From CAZEYT01 sp964516295 (GTDB lineage: Bacteria; Verrucomicrobiota; Verrucomicrobiia; Chthoniobacterales; Terrimicrobiaceae), in the NCBI GenBank assembly GCA_964516295.1, contig CAZEYT010000064.1, positions 1-16,071 on the forward strand: 16,071 nt of DNA, given 5' to 3'. Below the pieces are notes generated by a model. It had not been told where the DNA came from. It saw only the letters and a program-made list of their open reading frames with translations, and ran no database searches. The position numbers and the translations under genes were made by a program. This document shows positions 1-9,359 of the stretch, in pieces; positions within the stretch are counted from its first letter, which is position 1; the number at the start of each line of letters is the position of its first letter.

Positions 1-63
1 ATGCACCGGTATCCTCGTGTATGCACTGAAGCTGAAGCGGGGCGGCGACAGAACGCAACACGT

Positions 64-92
64 CCGGCTGTCCGTACAGGACACCGGTTTTT
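64..92 (+). terminator. Rho-independent terminator of an upstream plus-strand gene
   Basis: CCGG at 64-67 and TGTCC at 69-73 pair with GGACA at 79-83 and CCGG at 84-87. The loop is GTACA, one unpaired C sits at 68, and five T follow at 88-92. The T run lies on the plus strand, so this ends a transcript entering from the left edge and converging on pbpC. That gene is almost entirely outside the window. One frame closes with TGA at 27-29, which could be its stop, but too little is visible to identify it. The same hairpin has no T run on the minus strand, so it would be a weaker stop for the pbpC operon. Bases 93-139 show nothing else recognisable. Confidence 0.75.
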
Positions 93-139
93 CCTGCCAC
101 GTCGTCGGTGGAAACGCGCAGGGTGAGTGCAGCGCTGTA

Positions 140-2347
140 TTATTCGACGTTGAAGCGGATGGAGGCGCGGGAGGAGCCTTGGATGGCGGTGAGTTCCCAG
201 GATCCGCGGGCGAGCGGGATGCTTGCTTCGATGAGCTTTTGGCCGTTGAGAAACCATTCGCCGGCATCGCGACTGGCTTGGGGAATCAAGGCCTGTTGCG
301 CCGCGGGGAGGGATTCGTTGAGGACAAATGTGGAACCGTCGCGGGGGAAGACGATTTGCAGGGTGTCCTCTTGCACGCGGGCGCGAAGGTGATTGTGGGG
401 ACTTGCGCACCAGCCGGCATATTCGGCGGGAAGTGTGCGAATGCCATTGCTGTATTCGGAGGCGGCGGAGGCGGTGGGTTCGGTCCCTTTGAGAAACCAT
501 TCGGTCAAAACCGGTTCGCCAGGTCTTGGAAGAAGACCCGTCTCTGCGGCGATTTCGAGTTTGCCAAGTTGGTCGGTGGGTTTCAGCGGAGACAGCGGTT
601 CATCGCCCGCGTTGTCGAGATGGGTCATAACCGCGGCCCAAAGGGGCGCGGCGGAGCGGAGCGCGAGTATTCCGTCCATTGGCGAGCCGTCGAGATTGCC
701 GACCCAGACAACGACCGTGTGCGTGCCATTGAATCCCGCGCACCAGCCGTCGCGAAATCCCGAACTGGTGCCGGTTTTGACGGCGGTACGCCACGGGAGC
801 GACAGAACGGAAGCGGGGCCGAAACTCAAACGCCGGGCGTGGTCATCACAAAGAATGTCGGTGATGATGGAACAGGCCTCGACCGAGGCCACGCGCCGGG
901 TCGTCGCCGCCTCGCGCAGGGTCAGACGCGCCGGGCAGGCGATCCCACCGCGGGCGAGGGCGGCGTAGGCGGAGGCGAGACCGAGAGGGGTTACACGCGC
1001 ATTGCCAAGAATGAAACCCGCCCCGGCCTCGTCAAAGGTCTCGGCAAAATCCAGCCCCCAGCCGCTGAGTTCGTCGAACGTCCGGCGGGCTCCCAACCGC
1101 GCGAGGGTGGAAACCGCGGGGACGTTCAGCGAATTCCCCAACGCCTCGCGCACCCGCACCGGCCCGCGGAAGCGTCCGGAAAAATTCTGCGGATCATAAT
1201 CGGAATAGTGTGCGGTGATCGCCTCCGCCGTATCGGGCAGAATGGTCGCCGCGGTGAGAATCCTGCGGTCGATGGCTTGCAGATAGAGGAACGGTTTGAG
1301 CGTCGATCCCGCATGGCGCGGCTCAAGAACGGCATCAATGGCGGCGTGCCGTGATTCACCGGCTTCGACGAGCGCGCGGATTTCCGAGGTGGAATTCTCC
1401 AAAACCACGATCGCAACATCGCGGACGTTGGCAGTTTTTAGACTCCGAAGATGGTCCTGCGCGAGGCGGGACAGCGTTTGTTGCAGCGACAAATCGATCG
1501 TTGTCGTCAGGTCGCGCGATGACCCGGAGGCGTCGCGCCGGACAGCGAGACGGGCTACATCCGGAGCACTCTGTGGTGGATCCCGACGAATGACCACGGG
1601 CACGGTCTGCAGCAACTCGTCGGCGGTGACGCCCGGCGGAAGAAGATCGTAACGTGCCAAATGTCGCACGTTCCGTTCGTATCGCGCGCGGGCGGCGGCG
1701 GGATTTCTCCACGGATCCAGCCGGGATGGAGATTGAGGAAGCCCGGCAAGAAAGATGGCCTCCCCCAGAGTCAGCCGGGCGGCCGGTTTTCCAAAATATG
1801 CCCCGGACGCCGCCTCGGCTCCGATTCGTCGATTTCCGTAGTCGAGCCGGTTCAGATACGCTTCGAGAATCTTCGCTTTCGAGAGATGGCGCTCCAAGGC
1901 CATCGCCCGGAAAGCCTCGCGGGCTTTGAAGCCAAACGTTCGGGGCGTCGGTCGGGATGTGATTTTGACCAACTGCTGCGTAATCGTTGACGCTCCCGAG
2001 ACGGTCCGACCATGGCGGAGATTTCGGATCGCCGCACCGGTCAGAGAAATGGGATCGACGCCAACATGGGAAAAGAACCGGCGGTCCTCAATCGCCACCG
2101 TCATCCTCGGCAGCCAATCACCCAACTCATGCAAGGCCCGGGGATAGGCTTCGCGCGCGACGTTGGTCGGAACCACGGCCAAGGGGAGCCCGGTCCGATC
2201 GGTCGCGACCGGCGTCGCGGGGGGGTCATCGGTCAGAATCGACGCCGTGTCGACACTGCGAATGGCCGTTTCCCATCCGATTCCGGCCACAGCGCCCACC
2301 CCGATCAATCCGAGGACAAGACGGAGAGCTACTCGGCGACCACGCAT
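140..2347 (-). CDS. pbpC: Penicillin-binding protein 1C (bifunctional transglycosylase/transpeptidase)
   Basis: A class A penicillin-binding protein of 735 residues that polymerises and cross-links peptidoglycan on the periplasmic face of the inner membrane. A short basic N-terminus and one membrane anchor (about 6-25) come first. The GT51 transglycosylase domain (about 50-225) has EDRRFFSH at 87-94 with the likely catalytic Glu87, GASTITQQ at 118-125, and a second conserved Glu in the KAREAF stretch at about 144. The transpeptidase domain carries the three active-site motifs: STLK at 348-351 (nucleophile Ser348), SLN at 406-408 and KTG at 524-526. A C-terminal beta domain (about 660-735, ending FNVE) matches the BiPBP_C extension of PBP1C. 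The start overlaps the end of the macroglobulin gene by 19 bases, so it is the last gene of the operon. There is no clear ribosome binding site. Length and domains are normal for PbpC and all key residues are present. Confidence 0.95.
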   Translation of the reverse strand: MRGRRVALRLVLGLIGVGAVAGIGWETAIRSVDTASILTDDPPATPVATDRTGLPLAVVPTNVAREAYPRALHELGDWLPRMTVAIEDRRFFSHVGVDPISLTGAAIRNLRHGRTVSGASTITQQLVKITSRPTPRTFGFKAREAFRAMALERHLSKAKILEAYLNRLDYGNRRIGAEAASGAYFGKPAARLTLGEAIFLAGLPQSPSRLDPWRNPAAARARYERNVRHLARYDLLPPGVTADELLQTVPVVIRRDPPQSAPDVARLAVRRDASGSSRDLTTTIDLSLQQTLSRLAQDHLRSLKTANVRDVAIVVLENSTSEIRALVEAGESRHAAIDAVLEPRHAGSTLKPFLYLQAIDRRILTAATILPDTAEAITAHYSDYDPQNFSGRFRGPVRVREALGNSLNVPAVSTLARLGARRTFDELSGWGLDFAETFDEAGAGFILGNARVTPLGLASAYAALARGGIACPARLTLREAATTRRVASVEACSIITDILCDDHARRLSFGPASVLSLPWRTAVKTGTSSGFRDGWCAGFNGTHTVVVWVGNLDGSPMDGILALRSAAPLWAAVMTHLDNAGDEPLSPLKPTDQLGKLEIAAETGLLPRPGEPVLTEWFLKGTEPTASAASEYSNGIRTLPAEYAGWCASPHNHLRARVQEDTLQIVFPRDGSTFVLNESLPAAQQALIPQASRDAGEWFLNGQKLIEASIPLARGSWELTAIQGSSRASIRFNVE

Positions 2348-5300
2348 ACGCTCGAAGGCGACCGGCCGAAAAACCGGCTGTCATACATCGGCTGAATCTG
2401 GGTGGCCGGCCAGATGAAGGAGCCCACAGCCGTTGCACGGGCGAGGACGGCATATGAACTGGATCCTGCCGGGAGGTCATCGAAATAAAGATTCGTCTGC
2501 CGGTCACGCATCTCGCTGTGGGAGAGCACGGCCTGGGAGACGCCGGGCTCATCGGGCGGAGAATAGAATTTTCCGAACAGCGCCAGATTCGGATTCACCA
2601 CCTCAAGACCCGCCGGCAGGAGGTCCTCGACGGCAACGAAACTCTGGGGTTGCGAGGCCTCGAAGCGGTAGGAAATGACCAGTTGGTCGCCCAGCTGGAA
2701 CGGCGCCTCCGGTGTCCCCCGGCGGGTGGGGTCCGTGAGATTTTTGATAACCCGCTCGATCCGGAGTCCTTGCGCCTCCAACTCTGAAAGGCGCTCCGTG
2801 CTGCGATACGCGGCAGAAAGCACGTAGCTGCCGCCGGAGGGAGATTTCGGCAAATCACGCAGGACAAAGCTGCTGAGGCGTTCAAGGTCTTGATCTGTCC
2901 ATGCCGCAGCCGTCCGGTTCTCGGAGACGATCTGAGGAGCGGGCTGGAGGCTCTTCGCACGGATCGTGGTGGCAGGCTCGGCTTTCAAGAGCGCATCGAA
3001 CGCAACGAGCAACCAGAGATTTTCCTGCGTCGAGAGGGAGGCGGACGATTCCAACAATTGATTCAATCTTTGCTTGAGCCGCGCTGTATCCGCTGCGGGG
3101 GTTACGAGCAATCGGGCCCAGGTGCAGAGGGTTTCGGTGCGCGTTGCGGAGCTGAAGGTCAACGGGTGGAAGACCACGTCGGAGAAATCGACCGGCAATT
3201 CGGAGATCAGCCGGGCCTGTTTTTCCGGGGACAGCCCGAACCGGTTCATCGCGATGGCCAGCATCGCCCGGCCTTCACCGCTCAGGCGGTCGCGCTGGAG
3301 GAAAAGATCGGATGCGGCCGCCTGAACGTCTTCGCCAACTTCGTCGTCGAGAGTCGACAGAACAAACAACGCGAACGCGCGGAGTGACTCGGCGGACTTG
3401 GCCGGGGAGCGCCGGGCGAGCATCGCCTCCAGCGCTGCGGGAAGTTCATTGACCAGACGTTCGGGAACATTGAACCCCGCCTCCGCAGCCTGGCCGGCAC
3501 ACCACGCGGTCTGAATCGTCACATAATCGTTGGCCGTCGTCCCGCGCGGCCAGTAGGGGACGCGTCCATCGGCCAGCAACGACGCGGCGATTTCGTTGAG
3601 GGTGGATTCAATGACCGTGGCGTAATTCTCGCGGCGGGCAGCGGCGTTGGGAACAAAGGCGAGGAGATCCGCCAGATAGGTGCACGCCAGAAGCCGCGCC
3701 GTCTTCTGTTCGAAACATCCGTGGGGGTAATCCAGGAGATAGGGGATGCCCATTAGTTTCGCCAGCCACGGCGTGGTCGAAAAGGACAGCGAAAACGTTC
3801 CGGTTGCTCCCGCCCATTCGCCGGGTGCCACATCGGCCGGGCGGAAATGCGGCTTCGATATCGTCCCGCTCACCGATTCCCGTCGAAGGATGACCGGCTC
3901 GATGATCGGGAGCGTTACTTCAATCGCGTCGGTCAGCTTGGGATGGGAGGTTGAGACCGCATCGAAGCGCACGCTTGCCGCTCCTACCGTACCGGCTTTG
4001 GCGCGGAACCGAAAAACGGCCGGCGCATCTTTGACCGTTTTCGCTTTTTGTCCGGTCTCGCCGATGAGAGTCAGCGCGCCATCCACCCGGCAGCGGATGG
4101 CGATCTCGTCCGAGTCCGCCACTTTTTGTCGGACGACGGCGCGGAGTTCGACCTCGTCGCCCTCGCGGAGGAAGCGCGGAAGGGCCGGATCGATCAAGAG
4201 GTCTTTGGAAACTTCGAACGTTGTGTCCCCGGAGCCGAACTGACTGGTCCGCGTCTGGGCAACGGCGACGACTCGGAAGCGCGTGAGATTGTCGGGGGCT
4301 TCACATGCAAAGGCGGCGACACCATCCGCGCCGGTTTTGACATTCGGAGCCCAGAGGATGATCGGCTGAAATTCTTTGCGGGCGAAGCCGACATCGGAAA
4401 ACAAATCCCCGCCTCCATCGCCGATGACAAAGCCTTTCATCGTAAGTTCCGACGGGCGGAAGCGATCCACGTAACCATGGAGCGCCGAGAAGGTCGAAAC
4501 ACCGAACGGGCGCGATGGAAAAAAGTCCTGCAAGAAGGACGGTCGGGACCATCCGCCCAGAGTGAGAATCGAATCATCCACGGCATAAACGGCGAGATCG
4601 GCACCCGGCACGGGAGCCCCGGTTGCGGTGGTGACATGGACGTTTCCACGAATTTTCTCGCCGGGTTGGTATCGTGGCGAAGCCGTGGTGACGTTCACCG
4701 CGAGCCGACGGTCCGGAGCGGTCACGGCGAGGGACGTGTAGCCAAATCGCTCACCGGCAAGTGCCTCCGGGCCGCCGGGCGTGAGGACATAGACAGAAAC
4801 AAAGACGTTCGGTTCGTATTCCGGCCGTATCGGAATTTCAATCCGGCTCGTGTTGCCAGCGAGAGGCATCGTGAACGTGTCCAGAATTGTGTCAGTTTCC
4901 ACCGTGACCCACGCAACTCCGGGCGTTGGAGTAAGAACCGTGAGCGCGGCGGTTTCCCCAACTTGCCAGGGACGGCCCTGCGGGGTGGTGCCTCCCTGCA
5001 CAGAAAGAACGGTCGCCGCGGTATCCGATACCACCGGCACCTCGGACGTTTCCTCGCCACCCAGGTAAGCCTCTTCGCTGACAGAAATTCCCGGCGCTCC
5101 ATCGAGCGGCGACACCACCAGCACATAACGGCCGGGGTTTTTGGGACGGAAGGACAGTTCGTGATTCGTGACATCCGGAAGCGTTTGAACCGACACGAAG
5201 CGATCGAAGTTCCGATAGCGATAGACATTCGGCGCAACGCGCTCTTTGGCAGTCTTGGTGACGACCTCGAAAAGTTCTGCGCGCACCGCCTTGGGAGTTT

Positions 5301-7938
5301 CTCCGAACGGCGTTCCGGCATCCCACTCAAAGACCAACGTATCGGTATTCTCGGGGTCTTTGGTGCGGACGCCGAGTAGGACCGCCTCCATCGCGACAAG
5401 GTCACCCGTGCCGCCGGTGATGGTCTGTCCATCCGGGCCTGTGACATCGACTTTCCAAGAGACGCGGCTGTGAGCGCGGTTGCCGGGATCGCGGAACGGT
5501 GCCTCGCAGGTGAGGACGACGCGTCCATTTTCATCGAGAGCCGCCTCGCCGGAAACCTCCGCCGTGAATATGGGAGCCACACGATGCTCGGAGTAGAGAT
5601 CGACCCGCTTGAAGCTGTCCACTCCATCGTAGTAATCGCCATCGGAATCACTCATCCACGTCGCGGTCCATACTACGCGTGCTCCGATATTCGGTGCTCC
5701 ATGAAAAAACTGTGACGAGACGGTGATGGTCGACTGGCGTGGGCGGACCGGTTGTCCGACCGCGCACCTCACCGAAAACGGAGGATTTCGAAACTCCTCA
5801 ATTCGGAACTCGGCCGTCCCCGGGAGGTCGACCGTGTCCCATTTTGCGGAGATCTTCATCGGACCAAGCGGTCCATCGAGCGGTGGTGTCCAGCTGGCAT
5901 TCCAGCTCCCCTCGGCATCGATCTTCGTCCGGCCTGTGGCGAAAACCTGATTGCCATAGGCGCTGCCGAGGGTCCATTCAACCGGGCGGCCGACCGGGAT
6001 CTCCAGTCGCCCCGACTTTTCCTCTCGCAGAAGACCTTTGAAGGAAACCGGCTGACCGGGTCGGTAGAGGGTGCGGTCGGTGAAAACAAACCCGCGCAAG
6101 GGTGTTGGCGGAATTGCCTCCGGGTATCCACTCGGGAAAGGGTCGCTGAAACCGAGGGGTTGGAGGGAGGTTTTGCCATCGATCTCGGCGGTGAAGTATT
6201 CGACGCCCGGCGTTTCGGAACGGGGAAAGACCGCAAGACCGCCGGAGTCGGTGGTTCCTTCGGCCAGCAGTCGGAATTTTCCATCGAGCGCTCTCACCCG
6301 GGCTCCGAGCACGGGTTTGGCATCCCCCATTCCCGCCACGCGAACGGTCGTCGTTGTGCGGTCGAGTTTGCGGGTGATGGCGTGTTCGCCGAAGAAGACG
6401 ATGGCACGATTTCCGACGATGCGACCCCGAGCGTCACGACCGCTGACTTCCAGAAGCATCGGCCCCGAAAGCTCGCCGACTTCGGGTTTCCATGAGATTT
6501 CCCGGAGCGTCTCACGGTCCCCATCGGACGCCGGAATCTTTCCCGACGCGACCGGCTCCAGACCAAGCGTCGGCACAAGCAAGTCGGTGGGAGACGGCGC
6601 GAAGAATCCCTCGTCGTTCCAAGCCCGGCGTCCCTGCGGATCGATCACTTCCTCCTCGAATTCCCGCAACCGTGCCGTCACGCTCGACAGGCGGTTCAGC
6701 GGGATGGGGGCAAGCTTCCACTCCAGCTCGCCGGTGTTCACCTGAAAGAATGCAAGCCGCAGTCCCAGCGCAGAGCGTTGGCGGAGGAGGCGGTCGGGAA
6801 ACAGACCGGTGGCGGGACGCGGACGGAAGGTGGCTCCCCAGGTCTCTGATTTTGCCATTGGATACCCATTCGCCCCGCGAACCTGGTCGGAGATCGTCAC
6901 GGCGTACCGCTGGCCGATCTGAAAATCGCCCTCGACGGTAATAAACGCGCCGGACTTCAGCGCCCGAACATTTGCCACTTCGGGAACGATCCGCACCGCA
7001 CCCTCCGGAAGCGGATCCTCATCGAGCGCCTGGCGGAATTTGATTTCGATGGATGGCGGGGCGAGAGGTCGGTTCTGAGCGCCGACGTATTCGATTTCGA
7101 GCGGCTTTGTTGGTCCGAGGGCAAACACACGGGGAAACGGCAGCCCGCGACTGGCGAGGGCATCCGTCACTCCGTCGACGACCAGATCATAGAAAGCTCC
7201 GACGGGAAGCGGATCTCGAGGCCGCACGCGAATGCTGTAAACTTTTTCGTCGAACGGGAGCGTGACATCGCTCGTTTCACCGTCCGGCTCGGTCTCGGGC
7301 GAGTTGAGAAGAACTTCGACGGGAAATCGCTGAAGGGTGGCGCGATTTTGAAACCACAACCCAAAGGCGGCATCGGCGAGTCGGATGGGGAAATTGAATT
7401 CCAAGGGAACTTGCGGGCGGGCGTTCAGGGACGTGCGCTCGCCGTAGGATTCTTCCACGATGCGAAACTCCGGGGACCGCATTTCGGCCCCCCACGCATG
7501 GATGTCCAACGGATTGCCGGCGGCATCGCGAAGATCCTCGCGAAGTCGAAAGCGGTAAACCTGTCCCGGGATCACGGGACCTTGGACGGCAAGCGTGCCC
7601 CGGGTGGGCGTGATCCACCAGAATTCGGTGGCGAGCGGTGGCCACACGACCACGGGTGAGGTCGCGTCCATCGCATCGATCTTGTCGGAGGAAACCATCT
7701 CCGTGGGGAATGTGAAGAGCACCGAAGCGTGCGGCTGCACGGGTTCCTCGAGTCCCTCCGCCACGATCCCTGCGCCGTCGGGAGCGTTCAAAAACGGGCG
7801 CTCATCCGGAGGGATGACAAAGACCGGCGGAGGCTCGGCGGCGGGCGGAGGCGTTTGGGGACGGACGGCAGACGGGCGCTCCATGGCCGGAGCCAATCCG
7901 GCGCTCAGGAGAACCAACATCCAAAAAAGTCGCTTCAT
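2329..7938 (-). CDS. yfhM: Bacterial alpha-2-macroglobulin with thioester (YfhM type)
   Basis: An exported protease trap of 1869 residues. Members of this family present a bait to proteases and then bind them covalently through an internal Cys-Gln thioester. Residues 1-18 form a signal peptide (MKRLFWMLVLL core, likely cleavage after APA) followed by a proline-rich linker to about residue 50. Ig-like macroglobulin domains follow; DRTLYRPGQPVSFKG near residue 621 marks the A2M_N domain, and LWAPNV plus PDNLTRFRV near 1195-1230 mark the central A2M domain. The thioester motif CFEQ is intact at Cys1408-Gln1411 in a YPHGCFEQ context and is followed by the helical thioester domain. A beta-rich C-terminal domain starts near 1740. 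The start at 7938 gives a proper signal peptide and overlaps the TPR gene stop as ATGA; an upstream in-frame start at 8031 would bury the signal. Unlike E. coli YfhM there is no lipobox cysteine. The thioester and the pbpC neighbour support the YfhM rather than the YfaS subfamily. Confidence 0.93.
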   Translation of the reverse strand: MKRLFWMLVLLSAGLAPAMERPSAVRPQTPPPAAEPPPVFVIPPDERPFLNAPDGAGIVAEGLEEPVQPHASVLFTFPTEMVSSDKIDAMDATSPVVVWPPLATEFWWITPTRGTLAVQGPVIPGQVYRFRLREDLRDAAGNPLDIHAWGAEMRSPEFRIVEESYGERTSLNARPQVPLEFNFPIRLADAAFGLWFQNRATLQRFPVEVLLNSPETEPDGETSDVTLPFDEKVYSIRVRPRDPLPVGAFYDLVVDGVTDALASRGLPFPRVFALGPTKPLEIEYVGAQNRPLAPPSIEIKFRQALDEDPLPEGAVRIVPEVANVRALKSGAFITVEGDFQIGQRYAVTISDQVRGANGYPMAKSETWGATFRPRPATGLFPDRLLRQRSALGLRLAFFQVNTGELEWKLAPIPLNRLSSVTARLREFEEEVIDPQGRRAWNDEGFFAPSPTDLLVPTLGLEPVASGKIPASDGDRETLREISWKPEVGELSGPMLLEVSGRDARGRIVGNRAIVFFGEHAITRKLDRTTTTVRVAGMGDAKPVLGARVRALDGKFRLLAEGTTDSGGLAVFPRSETPGVEYFTAEIDGKTSLQPLGFSDPFPSGYPEAIPPTPLRGFVFTDRTLYRPGQPVSFKGLLREEKSGRLEIPVGRPVEWTLGSAYGNQVFATGRTKIDAEGSWNASWTPPLDGPLGPMKISAKWDTVDLPGTAEFRIEEFRNPPFSVRCAVGQPVRPRQSTITVSSQFFHGAPNIGARVVWTATWMSDSDGDYYDGVDSFKRVDLYSEHRVAPIFTAEVSGEAALDENGRVVLTCEAPFRDPGNRAHSRVSWKVDVTGPDGQTITGGTGDLVAMEAVLLGVRTKDPENTDTLVFEWDAGTPFGETPKAVRAELFEVVTKTAKERVAPNVYRYRNFDRFVSVQTLPDVTNHELSFRPKNPGRYVLVVSPLDGAPGISVSEEAYLGGEETSEVPVVSDTAATVLSVQGGTTPQGRPWQVGETAALTVLTPTPGVAWVTVETDTILDTFTMPLAGNTSRIEIPIRPEYEPNVFVSVYVLTPGGPEALAGERFGYTSLAVTAPDRRLAVNVTTASPRYQPGEKIRGNVHVTTATGAPVPGADLAVYAVDDSILTLGGWSRPSFLQDFFPSRPFGVSTFSALHGYVDRFRPSELTMKGFVIGDGGGDLFSDVGFARKEFQPIILWAPNVKTGADGVAAFACEAPDNLTRFRVVAVAQTRTSQFGSGDTTFEVSKDLLIDPALPRFLREGDEVELRAVVRQKVADSDEIAIRCRVDGALTLIGETGQKAKTVKDAPAVFRFRAKAGTVGAASVRFDAVSTSHPKLTDAIEVTLPIIEPVILRRESVSGTISKPHFRPADVAPGEWAGATGTFSLSFSTTPWLAKLMGIPYLLDYPHGCFEQKTARLLACTYLADLLAFVPNAAARRENYATVIESTLNEIAASLLADGRVPYWPRGTTANDYVTIQTAWCAGQAAEAGFNVPERLVNELPAALEAMLARRSPAKSAESLRAFALFVLSTLDDEVGEDVQAAASDLFLQRDRLSGEGRAMLAIAMNRFGLSPEKQARLISELPVDFSDVVFHPLTFSSATRTETLCTWARLLVTPAADTARLKQRLNQLLESSASLSTQENLWLLVAFDALLKAEPATTIRAKSLQPAPQIVSENRTAAAWTDQDLERLSSFVLRDLPKSPSGGSYVLSAAYRSTERLSELEAQGLRIERVIKNLTDPTRRGTPEAPFQLGDQLVISYRFEASQPQSFVAVEDLLPAGLEVVNPNLALFGKFYSPPDEPGVSQAVLSHSEMRDRQTNLYFDDLPAGSSSYAVLARATAVGSFIWPATQIQPMYDSRFFGRSPSSVCVVAE

Positions 7939-9263
7939 TTTTTGTTCAGCTTTTTCGACTGCGCGAGGGCGGCATCGGCTTCTGCCTGGCGTCCGAGCCT
8001 TGTCAACACGGTGGCCTGGAATCGGAACCATTCCGGCGATATGGAAAGGGCGACTCCGGCATCCGCGTAGTCCAAAGCGGACTGGAGACGGCCCATCCGG
8101 AACTCCGCCGTCGCAACGTCGAAAAGTGCCCGGTCGACGGTGGCTTTGGGCGGGTTCCTGTTTTGGAGTTTCCGGAGCGTCGCCGCCGCCGCCGGGACGT
8201 TGCCCAATGCGGCCAGCGCACGGATCCGCACGGCGAGGGCGGAGAGTTGGCTTGGATCGATTTCGAGCGCGGCGTCGGCATCTTCCAAGGCGAGACGGGA
8301 TTGTCCGGCGAGGTCCTGCAAGGCGACCGCCCGTGCGGAGAGGGCGTTTGCATCTCCGGGTTGGTTGATGACCGCCCGGTCTAAGTCGAGAAGTTGTTGG
8401 AACTCTTTTGGAGCCGGATCGGGGACATTCAGATCGATGTTCTCCCTGGCCAGTGCGCGTTCGTACGAACCTTCCCAGCGAGCCCGGAGGAGCCTGGCGG
8501 CGGCGGAGTTTGGGGCCATGTCTGCCACCGCTTGGATTTCCGGACCGACGACATCCCGATGAACGCCGAAGTCCGAGAGCAACCGCGCCCGCAGCGCAAG
8601 GGCGGTGAAATCCGTCGGCTCGGAGGCGAGGCGCGCATCGGTCTTCACGAGCAGCGGAAGGCCGGCCTCCAGGCGCTCAAACTCCACCCGCGCGGTCTCG
8701 GTCTGCTGAGAATCGAGACGGGCGGCGGAAGAAAAATCCGCGAGCGCCCCGCCGAGATTCGCAAGGCGACGTTTGGCCTGCGCGCGGGCGAGGAGCAAAT
8801 CAGCCCGACCGTCGATGCCGGTAACGGAATCGAGCAAAGCGATCAACGCGGCATCGTCCTGGGCCGATTGGAGGTAGCGGGTCAGTTGCTGAAGAATAGC
8901 CTCGTTCGCGGGATCCTTGGACCGATACTCCGTGAGGTGCCGGATGGCTCCGGCCGCGTCGCTGTCACGATAAAACAGAACGGCCGCTGCGACTTCCGCG
9001 CGAAGGGCCTCCGGGGCCCCCGGGAAGGCAGTGATGGAAGCTTCGGCCATGTTGTAGTCGCCCACCTGCATCCATAGCCGAATCAGCTTTTCCCGAAGCG
9101 CGGCGTCGGAGGGCTCCACCTCGAGAATGCGTCGGATCAACTCGATCTGAGAAAGCGCGTCGTTTTCCTTTTCCGCAAGAGCGAGTTGCTCCCGGGTTGC
9201 TTTCACCCCCCACGCCGACCCGAGCAGTGCAAACACCCCGAGAAGAATGAATAGTCGGCGCAT
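7935..9263 (-). CDS. Exported TPR-repeat protein, first gene of the macroglobulin-PBP1C operon
   Basis: A protein of 442 residues built mainly of helical repeats. Residues 1-19 (MRRLFILLGVFALLGSAWG) look like a type I signal peptide, so it should act in the periplasm. Helix-turn-helix units of tetratricopeptide type are clearest at about 154-187 (LLLARAQAKRRLANLGGALA), 304-337 (ANALSARAVALQDLAG), 338-371, 376-409 (FRMGRLQSALDYADAG) and 410-442. A more degenerate set lies at 30-130. There is no catalytic motif. Its stop TGA overlaps the ATG of the macroglobulin gene, indicating translational coupling. TPR domains bind other proteins, so a scaffold or partner for the macroglobulin or PBP1C is a reasonable guess; nothing in the sequence proves it. 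No Shine-Dalgarno sequence precedes the start. The operon promoter must lie in 9264-9436, but I cannot pick a convincing minus-strand sigma-70 site there. Confidence 0.85.
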   Translation of the reverse strand: MRRLFILLGVFALLGSAWGVKATREQLALAEKENDALSQIELIRRILEVEPSDAALREKLIRLWMQVGDYNMAEASITAFPGAPEALRAEVAAAVLFYRDSDAAGAIRHLTEYRSKDPANEAILQQLTRYLQSAQDDAALIALLDSVTGIDGRADLLLARAQAKRRLANLGGALADFSSAARLDSQQTETARVEFERLEAGLPLLVKTDARLASEPTDFTALALRARLLSDFGVHRDVVGPEIQAVADMAPNSAAARLLRARWEGSYERALARENIDLNVPDPAPKEFQQLLDLDRAVINQPGDANALSARAVALQDLAGQSRLALEDADAALEIDPSQLSALAVRIRALAALGNVPAAAATLRKLQNRNPPKATVDRALFDVATAEFRMGRLQSALDYADAGVALSISPEWFRFQATVLTRLGRQAEADAALAQSKKLNKK

Positions 9264-9320
9264 GGGTCAAAAACGAACCACCGCCACCACATCGGAAATC
9301 TCCACGGAGCGACAGCTTTC

Positions 9321-9358
9321 TTTTTCGGCACGAACATTTTCTTCCCGCTTCCGAAAAA
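9321..9358. repeat. Perfect 8-bp inverted repeat in the divergent intergenic region
   Basis: TTTTTCGG at 9321-9328 is exactly inverted as CCGAAAAA at 9351-9358, with a 22-base spacer. It lies between the TPR gene start (9263) and the TGTCGA box at 9360. The wide spacer and outer A/T tracts look more like an operator or bent-DNA site than a terminator. No protein can be assigned to it, and chance is possible because the arms are A/T-rich. Confidence 0.35.
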
Positions 9359-9359
9359 A

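Noticed and set aside
17..1354. 445-codon open frame on the plus strand, opposite pbpC
   Set aside because: It lies antisense to a gene with all PBP1C motifs. Its product is Gly/Arg-rich with no recognisable domain, as expected of a shadow frame in GC-rich DNA.
4048..5379. 443-codon open frame on the plus strand, opposite the macroglobulin gene
   Set aside because: It is a shadow of the macroglobulin reading frame, with charged and Arg-rich text and no motif.
7939..8031. Longer N-terminus for the macroglobulin starting at 8031
   Set aside because: It would add 31 residues before the signal peptide and overlap the TPR gene by about 97 bases. The ATG at 7938 gives a textbook signal and an ATGA overlap.
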